A DNA stretch of 64,000 bases from JBBDXA01 sp040902585 (GTDB lineage Bacteria > Planctomycetota > Phycisphaerae > Phycisphaerales > Phycisphaeraceae), in contig JBBDXA010000228.1 in NCBI GenBank assembly GCA_040902585.1, positions 1 to 64,000 of the forward strand, read 5' to 3'. Positions 24,095-33,160 of the stretch are shown here, piece after piece. Position numbers and translations under genes: made by a program. The notes under the pieces were generated by a model. That model had not been told where the DNA came from. It saw only the letters and a program-made list of their open reading frames with translations, and did no database searches. Numbering within the stretch: position 1 is the first letter of the stretch; each line of letters opens with the position of its first letter.

Positions 24095-24652
24095 ATGAGT
24101 TCACGTGACGTACCCCATCTTCACGACGGTGTTATCGAAGTTCGCATTCGTGAAGTGGCACAACTGTTCAACTCCTTTGATCCGACGCCGTTCCCCGAGA
24201 AGGATCTGGATGCGGATGCCGAGGAATTCATCGTGGGCTGGGCCAGGGAATTCCCCGCGCGGCAGGCGATCACCGTTCGCGTTCATTTAACGAGTCCCTC
24301 CGCGGACGCCCAGGTTGCTGAAAAGATTCGCGAGACCGTTCACACCTACTTCCGGCACCGGGCGACGGTCACGCGGCGAAAGTTCCGCGACCTGCTCGGG
24401 CGCGGCCGACTGAGCCTGTTCATCGGGCTGTTCTTCCTGGCGACGTGTGTAGCGCTCGCTGATATTGTGCTTACCTCCTTTGGCGACCAGGCGATTTTTC
24501 ACATCATCAAGGAAAGCCTGCTGATCGCGGGCTGGGTGGCGATGTGGCGACCGATGGAGATATTCCTGTATGACTGGTGGCCCCTTCGACACGAGTGGCG
24601 CGTCTACGATCGCCTGAGCCGGGCGACGATTGAAACGCTGGTCGCGGTGTGA
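24095..24652 (+). CDS. Conserved two-helix membrane protein, function unknown
   Basis: 185 residues; GAGAGG precedes the ATG. A soluble N-terminal part of about 90 residues begins PHLHDGVIEVRIREVAQLFNSFDPTPFPEKDLD and includes a possible RARE-like strand (FPARQAITVRVHL). It is followed by two membrane helices (about 108-130 and 141-158) and a short basic tail. The pattern DPTPFPEKDLDADAEEFI recurs in uncharacterised bacterial proteins, but I cannot assign a role. It runs convergent with surE, with 17 bases between the stops. Confidence 0.7.
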   Translation: MSSRDVPHLHDGVIEVRIREVAQLFNSFDPTPFPEKDLDADAEEFIVGWAREFPARQAITVRVHLTSPSADAQVAEKIRETVHTYFRHRATVTRRKFRDLLGRGRLSLFIGLFFLATCVALADIVLTSFGDQAIFHIIKESLLIAGWVAMWRPMEIFLYDWWPLRHEWRVYDRLSRATIETLVAV

Positions 24653-24669
24653 TCGACTTCGCAACGCCT

Positions 24670-25461
24670 TCATCGCGATACGAGAGTGGCGATGGCCTTG
24701 GACCATTGCTCCAGCGCCTCGTGCCGCGTCGGGTCAAAGTGCATCGGCGTGACGGTCACGTAACCCTCAAAGAGCGCATCCACATCTGAATCCGGCGGCG
24801 TATTTTGAAACTGAAAACCTTCCACTGCATGGTAATGCGTGGCCCCGGCGGCATCGGTGGAGATGTCGTAGCGGTCCAGCAGCGGGCTCGTCGAAACAGG
24901 CACCACGCGCACACCGCGCGGTTCGGCGCGGTCATCGAGATTGGGAATGTTCACGTTGAGCAGCGCGTGCGGCTGAAGCTTTGTCGCGAGCAGCTTCCGG
25001 ACCACATCGCGGGCCACGCCTTCGGCGAGGTTCCAGCGGGTTCTGTCGCGATCACCGATGTGCAGGCTGATCGCGATGGACGGGATGCCCATGAACGCCG
25101 CCTCGCGGGCCGCCGCGACGGTGCCGGAGTAGATGGTGTTGATGCCCACGTTGGCGCCGCTGTTGATGCCGCTGACGACCAGGTCCACCGGTCCGGGCAC
25201 GAGGTGAAGCAGGCCGAGTTTGACGCAATCCGCCGGCCGACCTTCCACGGCAATGCCTTCGAAGGATTGTTCGGTGATCAGGCAAGTGACGCCCTGGCGG
25301 CGCGTGGGCAACGGACGGTGAAAAGTGACGGCGTGACTGGTGGCCGACTGCACCTTCGCGGGCGCGACGACATGCACTTCGCCCAGATCGCGCACGGCAC
25401 GATAGAGAGCCGCGATGCCGGGGGCGTGGATGCCGTCATCGTTGGTCACGAGAATGCGCAT
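24670..25461 (-). CDS. surE: 5'/3'-nucleotidase SurE
   Basis: 263 residues from the ATG at 25461. SurE is a metal-dependent nucleoside monophosphate phosphatase. MRILVTNDDGIHAPGIAAL holds the metal-binding Asp pair, VVAPAKVQSATSHAVT the conserved Ser, and DLVVSGINSGANVGINTIYSGTVAAAREA the SGxNxGxN signature. The C-terminal swap domain contains LLNVNIPNL. TACAAT is six bases before the ATG, placing the gene in the leaderless set. The usual neighbour pcm is absent. Confidence 0.96.
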   Translation of the reverse strand: MRILVTNDDGIHAPGIAALYRAVRDLGEVHVVAPAKVQSATSHAVTFHRPLPTRRQGVTCLITEQSFEGIAVEGRPADCVKLGLLHLVPGPVDLVVSGINSGANVGINTIYSGTVAAAREAAFMGIPSIAISLHIGDRDRTRWNLAEGVARDVVRKLLATKLQPHALLNVNIPNLDDRAEPRGVRVVPVSTSPLLDRYDISTDAAGATHYHAVEGFQFQNTPPDSDVDALFEGYVTVTPMHFDPTRHEALEQWSKAIATLVSR

Positions 25462-25467
25462 GGCGGG

Positions 25468-25473
25468 ATTGTA
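25468..25473 (-). promoter_or_regulatory. Leaderless-type -10 box of surE
   Basis: TACAAT on the minus strand, with exactly six bases (25462-25467) before the ATG at 25461. Confidence 0.6.
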
Positions 25474-25513
25474 ACGGCGCGGGAGTGAATCGAGGGGAGC
25501 GATGGGCTCGGGC

Positions 25514-25550
25514 GCAAATAAGAGCGGCCGCAGCAACGTGCCGCGGCCGC
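25514..25550 (-). terminator. Rho-independent terminator of the secretion/pilus operon
   Basis: On the minus strand GCGGCCGCGGCA, loop CGT, TGCTGCGGCCGC: a 12-bp stem with a single G-T pair (25524-25550), followed by TCTTATTTG. It lies about 85 bases past the gspK stop. Two NotI-type GCGGCCGC octamers form the stem. Confidence 0.8.
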
Positions 25551-25633
25551 CCCTTCCCACTTGCAGACTGGGTTCGCATGCTGAGGTTCCACGCGTGGAT
25601 CGGCTCAGCAAGCGATATGTGCGAGCGTTTCGA

Positions 25634-28600
25634 TCATGGCTGCTTCTGTCCGGTCTTGGGCGTCCAGGCCACCTTGGAATCGACATCGACAAGCTTGGAG
25701 CGGTCGAAGAGCACGAAGAACTTCATCGCGTCGGTGGCGTTGCCTGAGAAGTTGTCGGACGGGTAGCCGCGGATCACGACGTAGGCGCAGTAGCGGTCGC
25801 TGCGCGTGGTGAGCGAGGAGTTGAGGTAGTGGAACCGGGCCATGCGTTCCTGGGCGATGTACTCCTCGTTGAAGACCTTGCGGTCGGCTGCGGGCAGGTC
25901 GGGGTGCGGATAGTGCCGCAGCGGGCTGGTCGAGGCGATTGCCGCGCCATCGACGGCGTATCGCAGCGAATCGGTGTTGGTGTTGGGTGTGGGACGGATC
26001 AGCATCAGTTCGCCGATGCTGGCGATGCCGCGATCGGTCGCGTTGTTGGTGCGCAGGGCCGTGGAGTAGTTGTTGGTCAGGGCCGCGCGATTGCTGGGGC
26101 GATCGCGATACTCGCCGATTTTCTTGTAGTACTGCTCAAGATCCGCCATAGTCTCAGGAATCGGACTGGCCATCGCCATCAGCCACCACGGCGCTGTATT
26201 GACATTCATCCAGCCGGGCACGAACTGCTCCTCTTCGTTGTCCACGCCGGTATCCGGATTCAGATCCTCGTCGTCATTGTCGTTATCGCGAAGGTCGTAT
26301 CGCGGACTGAACACGGTGAACTGGTCAAACACCATCGCGGCATGCGGCACCTTGGTGGCGTTGGGGACGACGGCCGCCGTGCCGTTCTCATCGGTGAACG
26401 AAAGGAACCAACGAGCGGGCTTGGAGGTCGGCAGATCCGCCGTACCGTCACGACCGCTGATGCGCGACGGGAAGTCGCCTACGACGGTGGCCGCGTCCGT
26501 GCCATCATCAGCGAAGCCGATCATGAAGATATAACCGAGCTCGGCAATATTCATGATCTGATGGTTGGCATGCGCAATCTGAATTCCATCGAGGGTGTCG
26601 TCGCCGGTCACGCCCTTGTCATCCTGACCGAACCTGTCCAACGTGGCCGAGTATGCAGGCGTCACTCCGATTTGAGCACCGGCCGTGTGGCGCTTCTCGA
26701 TCGCGATACCCTTGTTGGAAAGGTAACGATTCTTGCGACCATCGCGACGGATCGACATCTGATCGTGAATGCGGGGATCGGGGACGGTGACCATGTTCGT
26801 GGGCGTAATCGCCAGCTTCTGCTGGATGCGCATGCCGTCCGATTCGCCCGTCTTGGATCGGATGCGGTCGTAGGTCACCCAGTTACCGCTGGCGACCTTG
26901 ACCTGCAACTCGAACTGAATTTCTTTGTCGAACGTGAAGAGCACGCCGTCAGCCAGCTTGCCGTCCCCAAGGCGCTCGCGCTGAGATGCCTGCGGGTAGG
27001 CACCGGCCAGGCCGAGATCGCCCAGCAGATCGTTGCCTTTGCCGCCTTCATTTTGCCCCTGCGCCAGCGGGAAGGAATAGATCACCTTCTGTTCTTTGGT
27101 TTCATCACCCGTATCACGGGGATCCATGTCAGCCAGGTTCAACGGTGACGTATCGATCAACACCGTGCCCTGCTTGATCGCCAGACGGATTTCCGGTGCC
27201 GTGGGAGCGCCCGCGGCAAACGGAATCTTCTTGTCAAACGGGTTGCCGATCTCCACGCAGAAGCCGATCGAATCATCTTCATACTGCCATTCGTCGTACT
27301 CCATGTCGTTGTTGGTATCGACGGCCACATAACGCGCCTGAAGGTAGGCTTCACGGAAGAAGGGCAATAGTTCCAAGCCATAAACCGTCACCCCACCGGC
27401 AGTCAACGCGCTGGGCACATTGTCCTTGTCCGAGTAGTCTTGAATTGAAACGGCGAACTCGGCGGCGATGAGATTGTGAAGATTCGCGTCATTTGAACCG
27501 AGGTAGCCGGGTGTGCCGACCTTGAACACCTTGCCCAGACGTTCGCTGATCATGCCGGCGCGAGCCGTCGGGTTGTTGGCGAATCGATGCACCAGGTCCA
27601 CCGGCATGCGAACGTTGCTGTCGTTGGCAGAAGGGGTCAGCGCCCCGGCCATGCGCGGGGCGAGCAGGGAAGCGCCGTTCCAGGTGGTGAGCCAGTGCCG
27701 ATTGGCCCAGTACTGGCGAAGGTTATGGTTCAACGGATAATGTCCTACCGCGAAATCCCAGTGTCCACCGTGCATATAGCCGTGAATACTCCAGTTGTCG
27801 GTCCATTGGTTGACGCCGGGAATACCAAGGTAGGACGTCTCAGCCGCGGCACCGGGGCTGTCGCGACGGAGCGTATTGGGCATGGCATTCTCCAAGGGGG
27901 TGGAGACCGCCGTATTCAGCCCGCCCCTGGCGCGCAATTCGTATTCATCCTCGAGGGCAAATTTACTGTTCGTGTAGCCGTAGTCGCGGGCGCCAATATT
28001 GACGTCCAGCCACGCCCCGGCGCGCGACGCTTGCGCCGTCGGTGTCACCGGATTAGCCGACAGCGTCAACCCGCCCATCGTCAGGGGCAATGCGCCACTT
28101 CCCAGCCCGCGAACGATGCGTGCCGCATTGATTTCGTTGACGTAATAACCGGAGTTGGCGGTTCGATTGGAATAGGCCAGAACGCGAGTGATATCGATCT
28201 CACTCGGGAAGTAACCTCGACTGACCGTTGGCGCCGGGGAGTTGGGGTCATTTGTAGCGGTAACCGGCGTACCCACATTGACATTGATCATCGAGCTTAG
28301 ATCGATGATTCGAACCGCCATGATATAGCTCGTACCGCCGATTAGTCGCACCTCTTCAGGCGCCCAGGTCCAACGGGCATCCATAATCCCGTCGCCATCG
28401 GTGTCAACGCCTGTCTTTTGGTGAGTAGTATTCTCGTAATTCAAGCTGGTTGTGGAGGCGGTCGTGTTCGCATCAATGCGGGTGGATGTAATCTCACCCA
28501 AACCATCATTTTGCAGGTTGTTGGCTGCGCTACTCAGCAAGTCTTCAATGGGCCGCTTATCGCCGTTGGCGGGCTTGGGAATACGAAGATAAGAACCATT

Positions 28601-29086
28601 CAGATTGGTCAGGTGTTCCCACCGCGTGGTTTCGGTATCGCCGCTGCGCTCGTCGATCACCGTTGACGCCAGCCAGGTGTCGTCGAACTGCCCGCCCAGC
28701 GCGTCGCCCAGCGGCGCGCCGAAGCTGTCTGAGCGACCGCTCTTGACCGCCCAGTGCGTGGTCACCGCGGTGTTGGTGAACGGATAGTCGTAGCTTTCCT
28801 GCCAGGTGGCCGGGTCGAAGAAGTTGCCGGCCGGGCTGATCACATCTTCCTTGAGCACCTTGGCGATGTAGGCGATGACCGCGTCGCGCACGGTGGCGGA
28901 GTTGTCGATCGCCGTGAGCTGCCTCGTCGCCCGGCGGTCGATGCGGGCCACCTGCACGTAGGCTGTGCCCAGCAGCACCATCATCACCAGACACACAATG
29001 GTGAGAATCAGCGCCGAGCCGGGGCGGCTGGGACTTCCAACATGCGTTCGACGGGCGATGTCATTTCGTTGCAATAGACCTGTCAT
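25634..29086 (-). CDS. Giant GspK/PilX-like minor pseudopilin
   Basis: 1150 residues from the ATG at 29086 (MTGLLQRND), with AGGAG 7 bases ahead; typical GspK has about 330. The signal is RPG followed by SALILTIVCLVMMVLLGTAYV. As in GspK, Glu is missing at position +5, which marks the tip pseudopilin. The C-terminal quarter has FVPGWMNVNTAPWWLMAM, matching the N-x-NTAP motif of GspK. Asp-rich loops (DTDGDGIMDARW, DNDNDDEDLNPDTG) suggest calcium binding. The middle 700 residues are unlike GspK. It is the last gene of the E-F-G-H-I-J-K series and is followed by a terminator. PilX/PilK-like assignment is the alternative. Confidence 0.75.
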   Translation of the reverse strand: MTGLLQRNDIARRTHVGSPSRPGSALILTIVCLVMMVLLGTAYVQVARIDRRATRQLTAIDNSATVRDAVIAYIAKVLKEDVISPAGNFFDPATWQESYDYPFTNTAVTTHWAVKSGRSDSFGAPLGDALGGQFDDTWLASTVIDERSGDTETTRWEHLTNLNGSYLRIPKPANGDKRPIEDLLSSAANNLQNDGLGEITSTRIDANTTASTTSLNYENTTHQKTGVDTDGDGIMDARWTWAPEEVRLIGGTSYIMAVRIIDLSSMINVNVGTPVTATNDPNSPAPTVSRGYFPSEIDITRVLAYSNRTANSGYYVNEINAARIVRGLGSGALPLTMGGLTLSANPVTPTAQASRAGAWLDVNIGARDYGYTNSKFALEDEYELRARGGLNTAVSTPLENAMPNTLRRDSPGAAAETSYLGIPGVNQWTDNWSIHGYMHGGHWDFAVGHYPLNHNLRQYWANRHWLTTWNGASLLAPRMAGALTPSANDSNVRMPVDLVHRFANNPTARAGMISERLGKVFKVGTPGYLGSNDANLHNLIAAEFAVSIQDYSDKDNVPSALTAGGVTVYGLELLPFFREAYLQARYVAVDTNNDMEYDEWQYEDDSIGFCVEIGNPFDKKIPFAAGAPTAPEIRLAIKQGTVLIDTSPLNLADMDPRDTGDETKEQKVIYSFPLAQGQNEGGKGNDLLGDLGLAGAYPQASQRERLGDGKLADGVLFTFDKEIQFELQVKVASGNWVTYDRIRSKTGESDGMRIQQKLAITPTNMVTVPDPRIHDQMSIRRDGRKNRYLSNKGIAIEKRHTAGAQIGVTPAYSATLDRFGQDDKGVTGDDTLDGIQIAHANHQIMNIAELGYIFMIGFADDGTDAATVVGDFPSRISGRDGTADLPTSKPARWFLSFTDENGTAAVVPNATKVPHAAMVFDQFTVFSPRYDLRDNDNDDEDLNPDTGVDNEEEQFVPGWMNVNTAPWWLMAMASPIPETMADLEQYYKKIGEYRDRPSNRAALTNNYSTALRTNNATDRGIASIGELMLIRPTPNTNTDSLRYAVDGAAIASTSPLRHYPHPDLPAADRKVFNEEYIAQERMARFHYLNSSLTTRSDRYCAYVVIRGYPSDNFSGNATDAMKFFVLFDRSKLVDVDSKVAWTPKTGQKQP

Positions 29087-29146
29087 AGCGGTGCTCCTGA
29101 TGGAAGCTGCAAGTGCGGGGAATCCGTTCAAGCCTCAGCCCTTGCT

Positions 29147-30532
29147 TCAGCGGGGAATTACGATGATCTGCTCGAACCATTTGCCGACGTTGGTGCCCAC
29201 GCCGCCGCCGAGTTCGTCCTCGGGACTGCGCGAGCCCAGCAGATCGCCGCGGCGATCGTGCATGCGGTAGCGGATGCGGATGAGGTACGGCCACTGCTCG
29301 AGTACATCATGACGGAACACGTAGGCGGTACCGCCGCCCGCCGTCGTCTGAATCGGCCACTCGTGGGCGTTCACCGCAAGCCAGGGCGGGGGTCCGCCCG
29401 GCAGCGCGTTGCTCATGCCGTACCAGAGAATCTCGCCCGACCCGTCCACATCCGGCACGCCGTCGGGATTGCCCGCAACAGGGTTCAGACCGTTGTCAAC
29501 GTAATCGCCGGCGAACTCCACGATGAAGTCGCTCAGGGAGTCCGCCAGGATCGGATGCATCTGCGAGATCTGATCCGAGGGATACCACTTGGACTTATCT
29601 GTTACTAACGGAGACCCCGGCTGCGAATTCGCCCACAGCGACTGGGTGGCGTAGGTGTATTGAAGGGCGCGGCCCTGATAATTGGCGGCACTCAGGGGTG
29701 ACCCGCCAAGACTGTCGTAGTTCCACAGCGTCTTGGGGTGATTCGCGGCACTGCCCAGAGAGGTCGCCGGATAATCGCCGAACAGGGCACCTACCGGATG
29801 TTTGACATTCTGATACGCCCAGTCCGCGACATCCGTCGTTCCCTGGAACAGCGGCCGGCCGTTACCGACCGTTCCCGTGACGTTCGCATCAAACCAGGCA
29901 CCGGTGGACATGTTGATCGCCAGGGGCGCGTTGGGAGCACCTGAATTCACATCGTAAGTGCGATCCAGAAGAAACAGCGCCTGCCTTCCCAGCGCCAACT
30001 GGTTGGCCACCCGGTTGTTGCCTGCCGCCCCGATCGCGCCGGGGGCGTTGGTGCTCAGGCCATCCGTCTTGAGCACGTGCCCGTACCAGATGCGCGCGTG
30101 CGTCGCCTGCGCCATCTGGGCCTTCGTCGGCGGGTTGTATGTGGTGCTGGCCGAGGCGCAGACCGGCTGAGCGGGCTTGCCGTTGTAATTCACGATGAAC
30201 ACCAACTGGTCTGAGCGCAGTTTTCGCGGGTTCTCGACCAGATGCGGTTCGTGATAGGGAATGCCGCTGAGATTCTTGTTGATGATGACGATGAACCCGT
30301 TTTGTCCATTGCCCGGGCCCGACATCGTATTGGCATCCCGCTCGATCTGATCGCCCGTCGCTCGGGCATTGCCGATGATGTCGCTGGTGGCCATGCCCAT
30401 CGACACCGCATCGCTGGCGGAACTGAACAGCACACTGATCAGAAACAGCATGATCGAGCTGACCGCGACGGCCACAATCAGCTCGATAATCGTGAAGCCA
30501 GGAATTGTTCGTCGAGGCGTGTTCATATCCAT
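29147..30532 (-). CDS. GspJ/PilW-like minor pseudopilin
   Basis: 461 residues. The prepilin signal is RRTIPG followed by FTIIELIVAVAVSSIMLFLISVLF, with Glu at +5. A large extracytoplasmic part follows (residues about 40-461), far longer than a standard GspJ of about 200, with DVDGSGEILWYGMSN and WPYLIRIRYRMHDRRG near the end. Its place between the GspI-like and GspK-like genes suggests GspJ. It would be cleaved by a prepilin peptidase that is not encoded in this window. Confidence 0.75.
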   Translation of the reverse strand: MDMNTPRRTIPGFTIIELIVAVAVSSIMLFLISVLFSSASDAVSMGMATSDIIGNARATGDQIERDANTMSGPGNGQNGFIVIINKNLSGIPYHEPHLVENPRKLRSDQLVFIVNYNGKPAQPVCASASTTYNPPTKAQMAQATHARIWYGHVLKTDGLSTNAPGAIGAAGNNRVANQLALGRQALFLLDRTYDVNSGAPNAPLAINMSTGAWFDANVTGTVGNGRPLFQGTTDVADWAYQNVKHPVGALFGDYPATSLGSAANHPKTLWNYDSLGGSPLSAANYQGRALQYTYATQSLWANSQPGSPLVTDKSKWYPSDQISQMHPILADSLSDFIVEFAGDYVDNGLNPVAGNPDGVPDVDGSGEILWYGMSNALPGGPPPWLAVNAHEWPIQTTAGGGTAYVFRHDVLEQWPYLIRIRYRMHDRRGDLLGSRSPEDELGGGVGTNVGKWFEQIIVIPR

Positions 30533-30589
30533 TACCCAGTAAGCGTTCGAGTCAGAAGTTCAGTCAGGGACCGTGGGCACAGCGATCGA

Positions 30590-31477
30590 TCAGGGAGCCA
30601 CTTCCTTGATCACACCGCTGAGTTGGATGATGCGCGTGCAGGGCGAGGTCTTGCCGGGCGGAGGCGGGGCGTACCACAGCTTGACCGTGGCCGGGGCGAT
30701 GGTCGGCGGAATGCTGCTGGAGACGCGAAACCCGTTGACATCCGCTTCAATCACCTGATAACTCACGCCATTGTTGTCCGCCACCCAGTCACCGGGACGG
30801 ATCTGATCCGGCACGCCGTTGCCGCCGACCGGATCCAGATCGTTCTTTTTGACGCCCATGTTGAAATAGTCGCCGCTGGCCGAAACGACATTCACGCCCA
30901 CCACCTTGGGCACATCGTTCCCATCGCTGGCGTTGACGACCACCGGAGTCGAGAACGCGTATCCGGTGTAGGAATAGTCCGAACCGGGGTCATTGCGAAG
31001 GACGAAGACGAGCACCATCCAGTCGCCCACCGAAGCCGGTGACTTTGTTCGGCGAATCATCGGCACCCAGTAATACCGGCGCTCCGTAACCGCGCCCTGG
31101 GCTGTCGGATAACTGCGGTCGCCGATCGTCCAGCGCGTGCCCAGTGATCCGGAGATGCTGGCGAAAGTCTGCAACACACCCGTGCCCGACGTGGGAATCA
31201 GATCGATCCCCGTGCCCGCCGTGGCGCGAAACGTCAGCTTGCGGGCCCGCACCATGGCGGCGGCGTTCCGCGCCACGAGCTGCGACTCCACATCGCTGAT
31301 CGTCTGCTTCTGAAGGATGACGCCGGCCGGGAACATCGCCGCCACCGCCACGAAACCGACCGCGAACACGCCCATCGCGATCATCACTTCGACCAGCGAG
31401 AAGCCGCGACGGGCCGTCATCACACGCCTCAGAGCGCGATCCGGCGAAATCGAATTATCAACAGAAAAGTGTTTCAT
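30590..31477 (-). CDS. GspI/PilV-like minor pseudopilin
   Basis: 295 residues from the ATG at 31477 (MKHFSVDNS), which overlaps the preceding stop as ATGA and points to translational coupling. The cleavage signal TARRG-FSLVEVMIAMGVFAVGFVAVAAMF has Glu at +5. The remainder is a beta-rich domain with RYYWVPMIRR and VMVLVFVLRNDPG-like strands. The position after GspH supports GspI. The family resemblance rests on the N-terminal helix and gene order. Confidence 0.75.
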   Translation of the reverse strand: MKHFSVDNSISPDRALRRVMTARRGFSLVEVMIAMGVFAVGFVAVAAMFPAGVILQKQTISDVESQLVARNAAAMVRARKLTFRATAGTGIDLIPTSGTGVLQTFASISGSLGTRWTIGDRSYPTAQGAVTERRYYWVPMIRRTKSPASVGDWMVLVFVLRNDPGSDYSYTGYAFSTPVVVNASDGNDVPKVVGVNVVSASGDYFNMGVKKNDLDPVGGNGVPDQIRPGDWVADNNGVSYQVIEADVNGFRVSSSIPPTIAPATVKLWYAPPPPGKTSPCTRIIQLSGVIKEVAP

Positions 31478-32406
31478 TGTCGTTTCGTCCTGATGATCGC
31501 CCCGGTGTTGCGGCTGAAAAAAAGCACGGTCCCGTTGTCGAACATCCACTCGGCGATGTTGCCGCACGTGCCGTCCTTGCAGCCCAGCGAAGGCGTGGTG
31601 CCCCCGCCCTGGGCGTTGAACTTGCCGCCGGCGTCTTCAAAATCCGCCTTGGAGTACACCACTACGCCGACCACGCACTCGATCACGTCGATGGGCAACT
31701 GGTACTGGTTCCGCGTCGCCACGAACAGGCCTGACACGTTGGCCAGGTCTGGATCGTTGGCGACCGGGTCGTAGGCCGTGCTGATACGCGTCTTGGCGGG
31801 GTCGATATTGCCGTCGTAATTGCCGTCGTAGTAAATGACGTTGCTCACGTCATCCGTCGCGCCGGCGACCAGTTGACCGTGGCGGTTGAACCGGATCGCA
31901 AACGGCGGCGGGATCAGGCGCACATCCGCGCCGAACGGGGCCGCCCGGATGATTCCCGCCACGCCCGTACCGCGCGGGAGAATGATCGGCTCCATGCGCT
32001 GCACATCCTGAAACTCGCTCTTGCTTGGATTCTGCCCCTCCAACGCGTCGTTCTGCACATCATCCACCACCCGCATCTCATTGAAATTCGTCACCAGGAG
32101 GGCGGCCCCGCTGTACTCGGCACCGGGCACGCTGTCGTTGTCCGCGATGCGCCGCGAGGCATACGCCCGCGCTGCCGTCACGCCCACGCCGAACGAATTC
32201 ACGCCCGAACGGTCGCGACTCAACTCGTCGATCTTGAAGACCAGGGGCACGGAAAAGCCCAATAGCAGCGCGATCAGGGAGACCACCACCATCAGTTCGA
32301 TGATGCTGAAGCCCTTCGATCCGTTCGACCCATGACTCGACTCATGCCGCGCCCTTTCGCGCGGCGATCCGCCGATGTCTCTGGTTGTGGCTCTGATGCT
32401 CATCAT
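31474..32406 (-). CDS. GspH-like pseudopilin
   Basis: 310 residues. A long leader of about 32 residues precedes the cleavage site NGSKG-FSIIELMVVVSLIALLLGFSVPLVF. The globular part contains MRVVDDVQNDALEGQ, IRFNRHGQLV (a GspH/FimT-type strand) and, near the C-terminus, a small CKDGTCG pair. It sits six bases after gspG and overlaps the next gene. GspH and FimT are hard to tell apart; gene order favours GspH. Confidence 0.75.
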   Translation of the reverse strand: MMSIRATTRDIGGSPRERARHESSHGSNGSKGFSIIELMVVVSLIALLLGFSVPLVFKIDELSRDRSGVNSFGVGVTAARAYASRRIADNDSVPGAEYSGAALLVTNFNEMRVVDDVQNDALEGQNPSKSEFQDVQRMEPIILPRGTGVAGIIRAAPFGADVRLIPPPFAIRFNRHGQLVAGATDDVSNVIYYDGNYDGNIDPAKTRISTAYDPVANDPDLANVSGLFVATRNQYQLPIDVIECVVGVVVYSKADFEDAGGKFNAQGGGTTPSLGCKDGTCGNIAEWMFDNGTVLFFSRNTGAIIRTKRQ

Positions 32407-32411
32407 CGTGA

Positions 32412-33077
32412 TTACTCGCCGAGGTTGAAGCTGTGAAGGTTGTCAGTCGCGTCCGCGTTGGGCACGTTGGTGTCACTGAACGCGCCCCACTTGCCGTCGG
32501 CGCCGGCCGAGGAAAAGAACGGCTGCGAATTCGTGGCGGTTCCCACTCGCGGAAGATCGTCATCCCATACGTCGTCACCCTTGATCACGTAGGCCGCGTA
32601 ACGGATCGGGTTGCCCCAGCCGTCCAGCACGTCGTACATCTTGTTGTTGTTGTTGTCCTTCAGCCCGTCCTTCTCAATGCTGCGGATGATCTTGGCGGAA
32701 CTCTCCACCTGAAGCGCGGCCCAGACGAACCGTTCACCCGTGCCGCCCTTGTAGCTCGAATCATTGGCGATGATCACGTTGGTGGGCGCCGTCGGCGGAA
32801 TGATCACGTTCTGCATCTTGGCCGTGCCCCAGGCGATCTTCGCCGAGGATTCCTGCGTTTCCACGTCCTTGTGGTTGATCCACCGGTTGGTGCTCACTTC
32901 ATATTCCGTGGCCGCGGCCTTGAGGGCCTTGAGCGTGACCTTCGTCAGCTCCACCGGGCCCCTGCTTTCCGAAGCCGTGTTGATCAGGATGCCCAGCAGG
33001 ATGGTGATCAGGGCGACCACCACCAGCATTTCCACCAGGCTCCAGCCCGCTGCACGATGTCGTTGTCTCAGGTTCAT
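32412..33077 (-). CDS. gspG: GspG major pseudopilin
   Basis: 221 residues from the ATG at 33077, with AGGGA 7 bases ahead. The prepilin cleavage site is HRAAG-WSLVEMLVVVALITILLG: Glu is at +5, but Trp stands at +1 where Phe or Met is usual. The C-terminal half shows the GspG signature VLDGWGNPIRYAAYV and FFSSAGADGKWGAFSDTN, which forms the calcium-binding loop. It is longer than ordinary GspG (about 145), through an inserted stretch around residues 60-140. The start is short of a far longer open frame that overlaps gspF and is not coding. Confidence 0.85.
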   Translation of the reverse strand: MNLRQRHRAAGWSLVEMLVVVALITILLGILINTASESRGPVELTKVTLKALKAAATEYEVSTNRWINHKDVETQESSAKIAWGTAKMQNVIIPPTAPTNVIIANDSSYKGGTGERFVWAALQVESSAKIIRSIEKDGLKDNNNNKMYDVLDGWGNPIRYAAYVIKGDDVWDDDLPRVGTATNSQPFFSSAGADGKWGAFSDTNVPNADATDNLHSFNLGE

Positions 33078-33093
33078 GATTATTTCCCTGGCG

Positions 33094-33156
33094 CTTGCCT
33101 TGATGGCCTTTGCCTTAATCCCTTGGCCCTTGGCCCTTGGCCCTCTTCCCTTCGCC
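33094..33156. repeat. Heptamer array CTTGGCC between gspF and gspG
   Basis: Nine heptamers in phase, with three perfect CTTGGCC in the middle (33122-33142) and degenerate units on both sides. It ends five bases from the gspF stop codon. Confidence 0.88.
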
Positions 33157-33160
33157 CGCC

